A stretch of DNA of 64,000 bases from Burkholderia lata (GCF_000012945.1 NC_007509.1:806001-870000); one strand, 5' to 3'; numbered from the stretch's first letter, positions 19,435 to 28,330 are shown. Numbers and translations are program-made. The notes: generated by a model not told the origin, from the letters alone.

Positions 19435-20181
19435 ATGAGGCTTAAAAGCAAGTCAGCGTTAATCACTGGTGGCACCAGCGGCATCGGTCTTGCCACCGCG
19501 AAGCGGTTCATTGCGGAAGGCGCCCGCGTAGCCGTGACCGGTCGCGACGATGCCGTATTCGAGCGCGTGAAGGCCGAGCTCGGCGAGCATGCGCTAGTTC
19601 TCCGGGGCGACGTCCGTTCGATCACGGACATGCGAGCGATTGCCGCCGAGGTCAAGGAGAAGTTCGGCGGTCTGGATGTCGTGTTCGCGAACGCCGGCTG
19701 GGCGTTCCCGTCCGCCGTCAACGACATCGACGACGCACTCTATGACGAGATCATGGACATCAACGTCAAGGGCGTGGTGTTCACGCTGCAAGCGGTGCTG
19801 CCGGACTTGCGAGAAGGCGCCTCGTTCATTCTCAATACCTCGTTCGTCGCGCAGACCGGCAAGCATGGCATCTCGTTGACTGCAGCCGCAAAGGCCGCCG
19901 TACGATCGCTTGCCCGCAGTTGGTCGCACGAGTTTCTCGACCGGAAAATCCGCTTCAACGCGATCGCACCCGGCGCGATCGACACGCCGCTGCTCACCAG
20001 GTGGGGTATGCCCGACGAATGGGTTCGCGACCGCAAGGCCGAGTTCGCCGAAGCCATTCCGGTGGGCCGCATGGGCAAGGCCGAGGACATCGCCAACGCC
20101 GCGCTCTATCTCGCCAGCGACGAATCCTCGTACGTCATCGGCACCGAACTGGTCGTCGATGGCGGCGCCTCGCAGCTTTAA
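19435..20181 (+). CDS. SDR family oxidoreductase lacking the catalytic Tyr
   Basis: A 248-residue classical short-chain dehydrogenase fold. The cofactor motif TGGTSGIG is at 11-18, NAG at 86-88, the active-site Ser region at NTSF (Ser136) and the family C-terminal VIGTELVVDGG is present. Thirteen residues after the Ser, where the catalytic Tyr of YxxxK should be, there is Thr149, while Lys153 is kept (TAAAK). Arg27 in VTGRDD suggests NADP(H). AGGAG lies seven bases before the ATG; the start at a MRLKSK N-terminus is standard. It may be catalytically altered or use a different base. It precedes the exported DJ-1 family gene. Confidence 0.87.
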   Translation: MRLKSKSALITGGTSGIGLATAKRFIAEGARVAVTGRDDAVFERVKAELGEHALVLRGDVRSITDMRAIAAEVKEKFGGLDVVFANAGWAFPSAVNDIDDALYDEIMDINVKGVVFTLQAVLPDLREGASFILNTSFVAQTGKHGISLTAAAKAAVRSLARSWSHEFLDRKIRFNAIAPGAIDTPLLTRWGMPDEWVRDRKAEFAEAIPVGRMGKAEDIANAALYLASDESSYVIGTELVVDGGASQL

Positions 20182-20333
20182 GCCAGCGGCACCCGAACCC
20201 AGAGCCCGTGTGTCATCGCGGCTCATCCACCCATCTGATCCCACGTCCGCCACGCCTTGAGTCGCGGCGGTTATTCCATCCGGCCCAGCCTGGTTGCGCT
20301 CGCAGCGGGGCCGACGTACAAGGAGAATTGATC

Positions 20334-21188
20334 TTGACCGACAGTAGCGAAAACAATGCTTCAGGACAGCCACTCACCAGAGCCGGTCGTTCGCGCCGCG
20401 ATGTGCTCAAGTTTGGCAGCATCGCCACGCTCGGCGCCGTCCTCGGTGGCGGAGCCCTGCTTGGGCAGGCCACCCCTGCGCTTGCCCAGACAGGCAGCGA
20501 CGGAGCACTTGCCCCGAACGACCCGCTCAATATCCTGATCGTCAATTACGACGGCGGGACGCTGCTCGACTTCGCCGGCCCCAGCGAGATCTTCCATCGG
20601 CTACCGAATACGAACGTTCGCTACGCGAGCCTCAACGGCGGCAACGTGACGCTCGAATTCGGCGTCGTGTACGGCAAGACCGAGCGGCTGGCCGATATCG
20701 ACAAGACAGACGTGCTCCTGGTCCCCGGCGGGTCCGATCTGTCCGCGCCGATGCAACCCGCGTATCAAGCGCAGATCCGGCGCCTGGCAGAGAGCGCGAA
20801 GCACGTGACGTCGGTCTGCAACGGATCGCTCGTGCTCGCCGCAACGGGCGTTCTCAAGGGCAAGCGAAGCGCCTGCCATTGGGCCTTCGTCAACAAGCTG
20901 GCCGAATATGGCGCGATTCCCGTGCCCGATCGCTTCGTCGAAGACGACAACGGCCGGTTCATGAGCGGCGGCGGCGTGACGGCGGGCATCGACTTCGCGC
21001 TGCGCGTGGCGGCGAAACTGCGCGGTCGGGAAGCCGCCGAATTCACGCAGCTCGTGATCGAATATGATCCCGCGCCGCCGTTCCACTCGGGCCATCCGAG
21101 AGATGCGCGGCCGGAAGTCGTCGCGATGGTCGACAAGGAACTGCCCGGTGCATCCAGGGGGCTCGCGCGCATACCAGGCGTTCGTTGA
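20334..21188 (+). CDS. Tat-exported DJ-1/PfpI family protein
   Basis: A 284-residue protein starting at TTG, supported by AGGAG at 20321-20325 eight bases upstream. The N-terminus carries a twin-arginine signal (SRRDVLK around residues 20-26, then a hydrophobic stretch ending ATPALAQ), so it is folded in the cytoplasm and exported to the periplasm. The mature part is a DJ-1/PfpI (isonitrile hydratase-like) domain: the LLDFAGPSEIF entry, nucleophile elbow SVCNGS with Cys162 and a following His182 in ACHWAF. Members are cytosolic isonitrile hydratases, chaperones or amidases; periplasmic export is uncommon. It follows the SDR gene by 152 bases and may share regulation with the nearby GlxA-type gene. 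Confidence 0.83.
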   Translation: MTDSSENNASGQPLTRAGRSRRDVLKFGSIATLGAVLGGGALLGQATPALAQTGSDGALAPNDPLNILIVNYDGGTLLDFAGPSEIFHRLPNTNVRYASLNGGNVTLEFGVVYGKTERLADIDKTDVLLVPGGSDLSAPMQPAYQAQIRRLAESAKHVTSVCNGSLVLAATGVLKGKRSACHWAFVNKLAEYGAIPVPDRFVEDDNGRFMSGGGVTAGIDFALRVAAKLRGREAAEFTQLVIEYDPAPPFHSGHPRDARPEVVAMVDKELPGASRGLARIPGVR

Positions 21189-21312
21189 AACGCTGGCAGG
21201 CAATGTGACCAGCCCATCTGCAGACTGCGAGGAATACCGCAACCCACATTGCCTGCTTCATCCTTCTATTTTCGCAGTCCTCTCCATTCAAGCCATGATC
21301 GGACATCACTCG

Positions 21313-21795
21313 ATGCAACAGACTCGCATTTTCACAGCTGCTCTTGCGGCCTGCGCGACCTTTTTCGCGTTTGCAGCGCCGGCCACTGCCGCCAGTTCGC
21401 AACGCCCGCCCGAAGCGGCCATCAAGGCCGAGAATGCACGATGGGCGGATGCCTTTGCGCGAGGGGATTACGAGGCGATCGGCCGCCTCTACACCCACGA
21501 CGGTACGCTGTTGCCGCCCGGAGGCGACAAGATAACGGGGAGCAACGCGATCGTCGGGTACTTCACCAAGGGGTATGCCGGATCGAAACCCGCCACCGTA
21601 TCGTTCAGCAACTACGAGTTCTACGGTAACGACCGGATCGTGACGGAGGTATCGGATGCGGAGATCCATGACCACGATAGCAAGCTCAAATACCGCGGCA
21701 AGCAGATTCTCGTCTTTCTGAAAGAGGGCGGCGCCTGGAAGTTGCATCGCGACATGTGGAACGATTACGGTCCGCTGACGACGGATGGCCATTGA
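21313..21795 (+). CDS. Secreted SnoaL/NTF2-like (YybH-type) protein
   Basis: A 160-residue protein with an N-terminal signal peptide (MQQTRIFTAAL... cleaved near ATAA) and a cone-shaped NTF2-like domain: IKAENARWADAFARGDYEAIGRLYTHDGTLLPPGG in sequence order is the classic entry of the SnoaL/DUF4440 family, and LVFLKEGGAWKLHRDMWN the typical final strands. Such domains bind or isomerise small ligands; the ligand is unknown. An in-frame ATG six codons earlier (21295) is an alternative start. It lies just after the exported DJ-1 gene, so two periplasmic proteins are next to each other. Confidence 0.78.
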   Translation: MQQTRIFTAALAACATFFAFAAPATAASSQRPPEAAIKAENARWADAFARGDYEAIGRLYTHDGTLLPPGGDKITGSNAIVGYFTKGYAGSKPATVSFSNYEFYGNDRIVTEVSDAEIHDHDSKLKYRGKQILVFLKEGGAWKLHRDMWNDYGPLTTDGH

Positions 21796-21888
21796 GCATC
21801 TGGCAAAACGAATAGTGACCTGCCCACCGCGTCGCTAGTCCGTCAGAAGGACGTTGGCACGGCAGCGCGCTGATCGGCCGGCGGTCGA

Positions 21889-22836
21889 TCAGCGCGCGCC
21901 ATTCGATCGACTCTCGCGTCGAATCGCTTGCGGCGGATGCCCGTGCAGTTTGATGAAGGCCCGCCGCATCCGTTCCGGATCGGTGAACCCGACAGCCAGC
22001 GCAATCTGTTCGATCGGTTCGCTGCCTCCCTGCAGGCGCAGCCGCGCCGCTTCGACGCGCAAGCGCTCCACCGCCTTGGCAGGTGTTTCACCGGTTTCCC
22101 GGCGAAATGCGCGCCCGAACTGTCGCAAGCTCAAACTTGCGGCCTCGGCGAGCCGTTCGACCGGCAACGCTTCGGCCAGATGTTCCCTCGCAAAATTCAG
22201 CGCGATGCGGATGCGATCCGATTCCGGCTCCATCTGCGACATGGCCGAGAATTGGGACTGACCGCCTGGCCGACGATACGGAACAACCAGGAGCCTGGAG
22301 ACCGTGCGTGCAACATCCGCGCCCATATCTCTTTCAATCATGCCGAGCGCCAGGTCGATTCCGGATGCGATGCCCGCCGACGTCCAGATGTGGCCCTCCT
22401 CGATATAGATACTGTCGCCCTCGACCCGGGTGCGCGGGAAGCGCGACTGCAATTGAGCCGCGTATCGCCAGTGCGTCGTCGCTCTCAAGCCGTCAAGCAG
22501 GCCGGTTTCCGCAAGCAGAAACGCCCCCGTACACACGCTGGCCACCCGCGAAGCCCGCGTGCCCAGCTTCCTGGCGGCGGCGATGTTCTCCGGTGTCTGC
22601 ATCGGGTCGACATCGCCGCCCACGAACACGACGGTATCGAACGTGCGCCTTCCGATCGGCTTCGTTTCGATCGACAGGCCCGTATTGCCCGTAACCGCGC
22701 CGCCGGACTGCGAGACGACATGGAGATCATAGGGTGTGTGGCCCGCCGCCGTGGCAACCTGGTTGAAGGCCGACAGCGGCCCGCCCAGATCAAGCGCATC
22801 GTAGCCACGGCAAACGAAGAATCCGATTCGATGCAT
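21889..22836 (-). CDS. GlxA family transcriptional regulator (DJ-1 domain + AraC HTH)
   Basis: A 315-residue regulator of two parts: an N-terminal DJ-1/PfpI-like effector domain (1-190; DALDLGGPLSAF, SVCTGAFLLAETG with Cys102) and a C-terminal AraC/XylS double helix-turn-helix (about 215-310, SLRQFGRAFRRETGETPAKAVERLR and the second PERMRRAFIKLHG). GlxA-type proteins control amine, quaternary ammonium and related catabolic genes. Convergent with the SnoaL-like gene and close to the Tat-exported DJ-1 gene, which it may regulate; that link is inference. Confidence 0.92.
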   Translation of the reverse strand: MHRIGFFVCRGYDALDLGGPLSAFNQVATAAGHTPYDLHVVSQSGGAVTGNTGLSIETKPIGRRTFDTVVFVGGDVDPMQTPENIAAARKLGTRASRVASVCTGAFLLAETGLLDGLRATTHWRYAAQLQSRFPRTRVEGDSIYIEEGHIWTSAGIASGIDLALGMIERDMGADVARTVSRLLVVPYRRPGGQSQFSAMSQMEPESDRIRIALNFAREHLAEALPVERLAEAASLSLRQFGRAFRRETGETPAKAVERLRVEAARLRLQGGSEPIEQIALAVGFTDPERMRRAFIKLHGHPPQAIRRESRSNGAR

Positions 22837-23094
22837 GACGAAGTCGTTGACTGAAAACCCCGGAAAGTCGCATTTTAAATAAAACCCTCAAATAGCGCCA
22901 TTCAGCCTGAAATGAGGGAAAAACGTCGTTGACGTCGTGATCGCTTGTCCGTATGTCCGCTTGGACTCGCAGTCGGCAGAGCAACTTTTTCAGCAGCATC
23001 TGCGCCCTCCCTGCCGAGGAATCGAATCATGCGCTACGCTGCGAGCGACACCAACCCGTTCCCCGCGCAACTTTCCCTCTGAGCGGCCCCAAAC

Positions 23095-23706
23095 ATGCAC
23101 GGTACAGAATTGAAGGTGGCCTCGCTGCCACATCGGTTTCTCGAAGCATCACTGGCTTTGCTCAATTCGGCGTTCGAGCAAGACCCTACGCTCGGCTGGT
23201 GCCTGTTCGCCGGAAGCCCGGGATTCGACGAGCGGCGGGCAAACTATCTCGAGTGCTACCTGAAGTATCACTACGATGCCCGCATGCCGGCATTGGGCGC
23301 GTGGCGCAATAACGACCTTGTGGCGGTCAGCTACTTCGCACCAGCCTCCAGCAGCGAATCGCCCCGCATGCTTGCGGAGCTGGGGCGCGGCATCGCGATC
23401 GGTTGCGGCGCGTCATCATTGAGCAGGATCGATTTGCTTCGCGACACTCCGCCCGCGAATTCACCGGACACGGATTTCAGCCGGATCGAATTCATCGGTG
23501 TCTCCCCGGTTCGGCAAGGCGAAGGAATCGGATCGGTGCTTCTCGGTGCGACGTTGTCACATCTTCGGGACATCGATCCGTCGGCGAAAATATCGCTGGA
23601 AACGGCTGAGCCGCGCAATATCCCGTTCTATGCGCGCCACGGGTTTTCCGTCAAGGAGCGGATGGAATATGCCGGACTGACGCAATACAGATTGCAGACC
23701 ATCTAA
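23095..23706 (+). CDS. GNAT family N-acetyltransferase
   Basis: A 203-residue GNAT acetyltransferase of the larger type. The acetyl-CoA loop is SPVRQGEGIGSVLL and the terminal strands hold ETAEPRNIPFYARHGFSV. Two extra helices (about 20-60, LNSAFEQDPTLGWCLF) match the family that includes many antibiotic-biosynthesis-associated acetyltransferases, but the substrate cannot be assigned. It converges on the truncated araC gene, 41 bases away. Confidence 0.83.
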   Translation: MHGTELKVASLPHRFLEASLALLNSAFEQDPTLGWCLFAGSPGFDERRANYLECYLKYHYDARMPALGAWRNNDLVAVSYFAPASSSESPRMLAELGRGIAIGCGASSLSRIDLLRDTPPANSPDTDFSRIEFIGVSPVRQGEGIGSVLLGATLSHLRDIDPSAKISLETAEPRNIPFYARHGFSVKERMEYAGLTQYRLQTI

Positions 23707-23747
23707 CCGCTGACATCGGCCCGGCCTGAATCGGAGTCACTCCCACC

Positions 23748-24347
23748 CTACTCCGCATTCACCTTTCGCCACTGCATCGGCGACATCTCGTACCGTCCGC
23801 GAAACGCCCGACTGAACGCCGCTTCCGACGTATATCCGACACGACCGGCAATATCCGAAATCGGCGCGCGGCTGTACCGCAACAACTCCGCCGCCCGATC
23901 GAGGCGCCAGGTCGTGAGATAGCTCAACGGTGCCTGCCCCACGACACGCTGGAACCGGTCCGCGAAAGCCGACCGCGACAGATTCGACAACTCGGCGAGA
24001 TCACTCACGCTCCACGCGCGTCCGGGATCGGCATGAATCGCTGACATCGCCGGGTTGATCCGGCTATCGATCGCACCGGACAGCCACCCGTGCCCTGCCG
24101 CGCCCGCCGTCGCCCAGGTGCGCAGCAACTGGACGAAGATGACATCCAGCAATCGGGAGATCATCGCGGCGGCGCCCGCGCGCGGGCTCAACGCCTCGTC
24201 GAGGATGAAATGGCAGCTCAGCTCCAGCCACTCGAACGGCCGTTCCCGCAACCCTTTCAGCACCAGCACCGGCGGCAGCACGGACAGCAACCGTTGCGAC
24301 AGCCGATCAGCCGCCCCCCAACAATCAGTTGCCTGCGCCGAGACCAT
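23748..24347 (-). pseudogene. 5'-truncated AraC family regulator
   Basis: Up to 199 codons remain of an AraC/XylS regulator with an N-terminal cupin_6 domain. The C-terminal double helix-turn-helix is intact (WSVSDLAELSNLSRSAFADRFQRVVG and ISDIAGRVGYTSEAAFSRAFRGRY in order), and residues from about 10 match the middle of the cupin_6 domain (LLSVLPPVLVLKG). A normal member has about 100 more residues before this. The frame instead runs straight into the C-terminus of the GH56-like gene on the same strand (overlap 24325-24347), so the 5' half was lost when that locus was joined. A truncated protein could still be made from the ATG at 24347, but would lack its effector domain. Confidence 0.75.
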
Positions 24348-25212
24348 CCAGCAACGTCTGCGTCACGCCGACCCATTCACCGGCTCCGCCGTTGCTGCTG
24401 TTGTATTCGACCGCGGGGTTCTGCCCGCCCCAGATCACGAACCCGCTCACCGTCGTGCCCCTGATGTCGTTCAGCAGGTATTGCCACTGGCTGCCCGGCA
24501 CGAGCACGGTGTTCCGGTCGTAGTACTGCGGCCACAGATACGGGAACACCGGATGCGTTCCCGTGCTGCTCAATGCATCCGCCTGTGCGGCCGATGCGAT
24601 GTTGCGATTGAGCTGCGTCGCCCAGTCCACGCCCGTCCACGAATCGGTGCCGTTCGCGCGAATGTATGCGCTCGGGAAATGCGCGGTACGCCCGCCATCG
24701 AGGTCCATCAGTTCGGCCACGCCCCGATACGCGGCATTCGGGTCGGTGCTGCTGATGTGCGCGGTGTTGACGAGCCCGTACCAGCCGAGCACGCGATTGG
24801 GCCGCACTTCGCGCGCCCATGCCTGCAGCTGCTTGAGTATGGCCAGGTGATTCGCGACCGTCGCGCTGCTGCCGGTCAGGTACAACTCCTCGCAATCGAG
24901 CACGAGATAGCCCGGTGCGTCGGCGGGCGTCGGATCGTACGTGTTGATCAGGTTGACCCACACGCTGCGGGACGGCAGCACGGCGCGACCGCTCGCGTCG
25001 ACCGTGATCGGCTTGCAGTACCGCGCCGGGATGAAATTGATTTTGACGGCGCCGTGGCCGATCGACACGTCGGTATAAGCCGTGTTGTCCAGCACGGTGA
25101 ACGGTCCGGCGGCCATCGCCCCGGGTGCGGCAATGCACGCGCCCAGGGCCAGCAGCGCGACGGGAAGGCCGATCCGCGCGGCGGCCCGGCGAACGAATCC
25201 GTTTTTCTTCAT
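24325..25212 (-). CDS. Secreted hyaluronidase-fold (GH56-like) protein
   Basis: A 295-residue exported protein. The N-terminal signal (MKKNGFVRRAAARIGLPVAL... ending AMAA) contains LGAC, so lipoprotein processing is an alternative to signal peptidase I. The rest reads as a TIM-barrel related to glycoside hydrolase family 56: VWVNL, then LVLDCEE (Asp106-x-Glu108, aligned with the catalytic DxE of hyaluronidases), VLGWYGLVN, TAHFPSAYI, PVFPYLWPQY and GFVIWGGQN, all in the order seen in bee-venom and mammalian enzymes. This is recognition by eye; overall identity is probably low. The start MKKNG has GAGG eight bases upstream. Last gene of the leftward PTS-porin unit; it may cut an amino-sugar polymer outside the cell. 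Confidence 0.65.
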   Translation of the reverse strand: MKKNGFVRRAAARIGLPVALLALGACIAAPGAMAAGPFTVLDNTAYTDVSIGHGAVKINFIPARYCKPITVDASGRAVLPSRSVWVNLINTYDPTPADAPGYLVLDCEELYLTGSSATVANHLAILKQLQAWAREVRPNRVLGWYGLVNTAHISSTDPNAAYRGVAELMDLDGGRTAHFPSAYIRANGTDSWTGVDWATQLNRNIASAAQADALSSTGTHPVFPYLWPQYYDRNTVLVPGSQWQYLLNDIRGTTVSGFVIWGGQNPAVEYNSSNGGAGEWVGVTQTLLDGLGAGN

Positions 25213-25283
25213 GGTCATTACCTCGATCGTTGGATACAGGAAATCCGGCCCGGCATCCGTACCGGGCCGCTCGACGCCGCTCG

Positions 25284-26402
25284 TCAGAACAGCGTCTCCA
25301 CGCCGGCATACAGGCCGCTCTGGCCTTGCCCCGGCGGCGGATTGGTGCCCCAGCCGGCGCCGCCCGGCCCACGCCCCGGGTTCTGCGGATTCACGCCGAA
25401 ATTCCCCTGCGCGCTGTTGAATACGTGGGCCGCCATGCTGTAGAGGAAGGTGCGTTTCGACAGGTTGTACATGCAACCCACTCCGAGCATGGTCGTGCGC
25501 GCCGCACCGTCGTGATCGTCGGTCCATCGCCCCGGCCCGACGCGCATCGTGTAGACGGCACCATGCACGTGCAGCGCGGGATTGACGTCGTACGAGAGCC
25601 CTGCCCACCAGAGGTCGGCGCTATCCGACAGGCCCGCCGGCGTATCCGGCGCCGAATAGTGCGTGTAGGCGGCCTGGACCTGGAACGGGCCGTAGCGGTT
25701 GCGGATGCCGACGAACGCTTCACGCGAATAGCGGAACAGGTTGTCTTCCTTGCCCTGCGCGTTGCGAATCTCGTCCCACAGCACGCGCACCTGGAAATCG
25801 CCGTTCGTATAGGCGGCCGCGAAGCCATCCGCCCGCCCGGCCTTGCCGGCATTGTTCGGGTCGCCGGAATTGAAATTGACCGAACTGTTGCCGAGGTTCA
25901 GCTCCGCCTCGAACGAGAACCCGTGCAGGTCGGGAGACAGGTAGCGAATCCCGTTCGACAGCCGCGACCCGTTGCGATACGCGACGAACGACTGCGCGCC
26001 GAAGTTCTCTTCGAGCAGCGGATCGAATTCCCACACGTAGTTGTTGACCATCGGCCCCTGGCCGAAGCGGATCGTGCCGAGCCGATCGTTCTTCAGCGCC
26101 ACCCACGCGGCGCGCTGGAACATCAGCCCGGCCACGAGCGAGCCGGTCGGCGTGAACGCCGATTCGAGCAGGAACATCGCGTGATTGCCGTTCCCGAGAT
26201 CCTCCGTTCCCTTGAAACCCAGGATGTTGACGCCCCAGTCGCTGCCCTCCGCCCATCTCGCGCCCGCGCCGCCGCTCGCCTTCTGCACGTTCGACGTGTA
26301 CTGCACGTCCCCGCCCAGCCGACCCCATACGAGCACGCTCGACTGTGCATGCGCGAACGCGGCCCACGACAGCGCCACGCCCAACAGAATCCCGCGTTTC
26401 AT
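25284..26402 (-). CDS. Gram-negative porin
   Basis: A 372-residue outer-membrane general porin of the Burkholderiales type: signal peptide MKRGILLGVALSWAAFAHA, the opening QSSVLVWGRLGGDVQYTSN, alternating beta-strand pattern with a FLLESAF-FGQG stretch and a C-terminal Phe (GVETLF), the assembly signal for the BAM complex. Such trimers admit sugars and other small solutes. It lies between the PTS gene (70 bases upstream) and the GH56-like gene (71 bases downstream), so it probably feeds the periplasm with the sugar used by the PTS. A Pro/Gly-rich extension (GRGPGGAGWGTNPPPGQGQ) near the C-terminus is unusual for the family. Confidence 0.93.
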   Translation of the reverse strand: MKRGILLGVALSWAAFAHAQSSVLVWGRLGGDVQYTSNVQKASGGAGARWAEGSDWGVNILGFKGTEDLGNGNHAMFLLESAFTPTGSLVAGLMFQRAAWVALKNDRLGTIRFGQGPMVNNYVWEFDPLLEENFGAQSFVAYRNGSRLSNGIRYLSPDLHGFSFEAELNLGNSSVNFNSGDPNNAGKAGRADGFAAAYTNGDFQVRVLWDEIRNAQGKEDNLFRYSREAFVGIRNRYGPFQVQAAYTHYSAPDTPAGLSDSADLWWAGLSYDVNPALHVHGAVYTMRVGPGRWTDDHDGAARTTMLGVGCMYNLSKRTFLYSMAAHVFNSAQGNFGVNPQNPGRGPGGAGWGTNPPPGQGQSGLYAGVETLF

Positions 26403-26472
26403 GATTTAGTTATCCGAATTTATAAGAACAGCATGCCCGGGCGCACCCCGTCGCCCGGCGGTCGATACCCCG

Positions 26473-28014
26473 TTACAGCGCGGCTGCGACCGCGGGCTGG
26501 CGCTCCGTGCCGTCCACGCCGCTCGTGCCGTCGGCGCGCCGCTGCGCGTCGCTCAGGCCGAAGAACCAGGTCAGCACGAAGCCGCTCGAATATGCGACCG
26601 CTACCGCCGCGCAGTAGGTCGCGACGCTCGCCACGAGCCCCATCGGCCCCGTGACGAGCGGGATCAACATCAGGTTGGCCGGGCCGATCGTCGTCGCGCC
26701 CACGTCGTGCCCGTGCGCGGCGCAATAGCCGAGCACGAGCGCACCCATCCCGCCGCCCAGCGATGCCGTGATCAGCGGGCGGCCGAGCGGCAGCGTAACG
26801 CCGTACAGCAGCGGCTCGCTCACGCCGAGCATGCAGGTCGGCAACGTATTCCGGATCGTCTGCTTCAGGCGCGGGTCCCGCGTGCGGAAATACAGCGCGA
26901 ACGCGGCGCCCGCCTGCCCGCATCCGGACATCGCGAGAATCGGGAACAGCGCGGTGTAGCCGTACTGCGCGATCAGTTGCGCGTGGATCGGAATCAGCGC
27001 CTGATGCAGGCCGAACATCAACAGGCCCACGAACGACGCAGCCAGCACGAACGCGGCCGGCATGCCGCCCGCGCGCAGCAAGGTCGCGGTCAGGCTGCCG
27101 ACCGCCTGCGTCAGCAACTCCGCGACCGGCATGATGATGAACAGCGTTGCGATGCCCGCGAGCCCCAGCGCGACGGTCGGCGCGAGCAATGTCTGGGCGG
27201 CCGATGCGATACGCGCACGCACGCTGCGCTCGATGCCGGCCGTCAAGGCGCCGGCCAGCAGCGCGCCCATCAATCCGCCCTGCCCGGGCTTCAGCGCGAT
27301 TTCGCCGATGATCGGCAGCGCGAATGCGGGCAGCTTCGCGATCGCGGGCAGGATCAGGATGCCCGCGGTCGCACCGCCGAGGCATGGCGTGCCGCCAAAC
27401 TCGGCGGCCGCGTTCATGCCGACCTGGATGACGAGGAACGCGAAAAACGCCGAACCGACGATCGATGCGACCGTCGCGGCGAACGTCAGCGTGCCGGCTC
27501 CTCCGGCAGGCGCCTGCGCCACCCAGACCTTCAACAGCCCGGCGATCGCGTTGAGCAGGCCCGCGCCGATCAGCGCAGGGATGAGTGGCGTGAAGATGCT
27601 CGCGATGCGCCGCAGGAACCGGTGCGCAGCCGTGTTCCTGCGGGCGGGGCGAGCGGCCGGCTCGCGCGTGCCGGTGGCCGGCGCGGCCGCGGCGGTCACG
27701 GCGGCCGGGCGGCCGACATCGGCCGATACGGCCTCGGCTTGCGCCAGGTGCTCGGCCAGCACGGCGGCAAAGGCGGCTGACGCCTGCGCGACCGCCCCCG
27801 GGCCGATCACGATCTGCAGGGGCTCGCCGGGCACGACGCCCAGCACCGCCGGCAATGCCTTCAGCGCGGCAACGTCGGCCCGGTCGGGATCGACGAGCAC
27901 CAGGCGCAGGCGTGTCATGCAATGAAAATGACGGCGGACGTTCGACGCCCCGCCGATCGCCCCGAGTATTGCGCGAGCCAGCGCGTCGAATCGCGCGCTC
28001 TCATCCGAAGTCAT
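26473..28014 (-). CDS. PTS transporter subunit IIBC, MurP-like
   Basis: A 513-residue inner-membrane phosphotransferase component of the glucose superfamily. The N-terminal IIB domain has the phosphorylated Cys32 (HCMTRLRL), followed by an Ala/Pro linker and a IIC domain with about ten helices and the family stretches FTPLIPALIGAGLL, FGLHQALIPIHAQ, FPILAMSGCGQAGAA and GVSEPLLYGVTLPL. These match E. coli MurP, and as in MurP there is no IIA domain, so the phosphate must come from a IIA encoded elsewhere. With murQ divergently adjacent, the expected substrate is N-acetylmuramic acid (imported as the 6-phosphate). AGGAG is six bases before the ATG. Confidence 0.85.
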   Translation of the reverse strand: MTSDESARFDALARAILGAIGGASNVRRHFHCMTRLRLVLVDPDRADVAALKALPAVLGVVPGEPLQIVIGPGAVAQASAAFAAVLAEHLAQAEAVSADVGRPAAVTAAAAPATGTREPAARPARRNTAAHRFLRRIASIFTPLIPALIGAGLLNAIAGLLKVWVAQAPAGGAGTLTFAATVASIVGSAFFAFLVIQVGMNAAAEFGGTPCLGGATAGILILPAIAKLPAFALPIIGEIALKPGQGGLMGALLAGALTAGIERSVRARIASAAQTLLAPTVALGLAGIATLFIIMPVAELLTQAVGSLTATLLRAGGMPAAFVLAASFVGLLMFGLHQALIPIHAQLIAQYGYTALFPILAMSGCGQAGAAFALYFRTRDPRLKQTIRNTLPTCMLGVSEPLLYGVTLPLGRPLITASLGGGMGALVLGYCAAHGHDVGATTIGPANLMLIPLVTGPMGLVASVATYCAAVAVAYSSGFVLTWFFGLSDAQRRADGTSGVDGTERQPAVAAAL

Positions 28015-28330
28015 GCCTTGCTCCTACAGATCGGTCCGTTGAATCACGCCTGCCCGCCGCTCAGGGCGGCTCGCACAGGTTCCATGCGAAAGGTATGGAT
28101 TCGCAATAATTGGACCGTACCAAATATCAAGAAACTCGCAAAATCGTTCTTCTGATATCGATATTCCGTGCTTGGAGAATTCTCATGAAACCCGCGTGTT
28201 CACGGGGCCTTACCGGTTGATTCTCAGCTCGTCGTCCGGCTCGCGGAGCGATCACAACCGCCAGACCTGTTTCAAAATATATCCGTACCAATTATCATGA
28301 GACGAACTTCTTCCGGGAGAGCGCACGGCC
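28015..28330. promoter_or_regulatory. Divergent control region with two operator-like repeats
   Basis: Between the PTS gene (leftward) and murQ (rightward). The sequence CCGTACCAA followed by (A/T)TAT occurs twice, at 28115-28127 and 28283-28296; the first is part of TTGG-N6-CCAA at 28110-28123. TTGG...CCAA sites resemble those of HutC/NagR-type GntR repressors, and such a regulator is encoded at 29233. One copy near each promoter suggests joint repression of both halves of the locus. Confidence 0.6.

Noticed and set aside
24325..24347. Translational coupling of the short AraC to the GH56-like gene
   Set aside because: The overlap is formed by the truncated end of AraC and not by a natural start; the AraC lacks its effector domain, so truncation explains it better.
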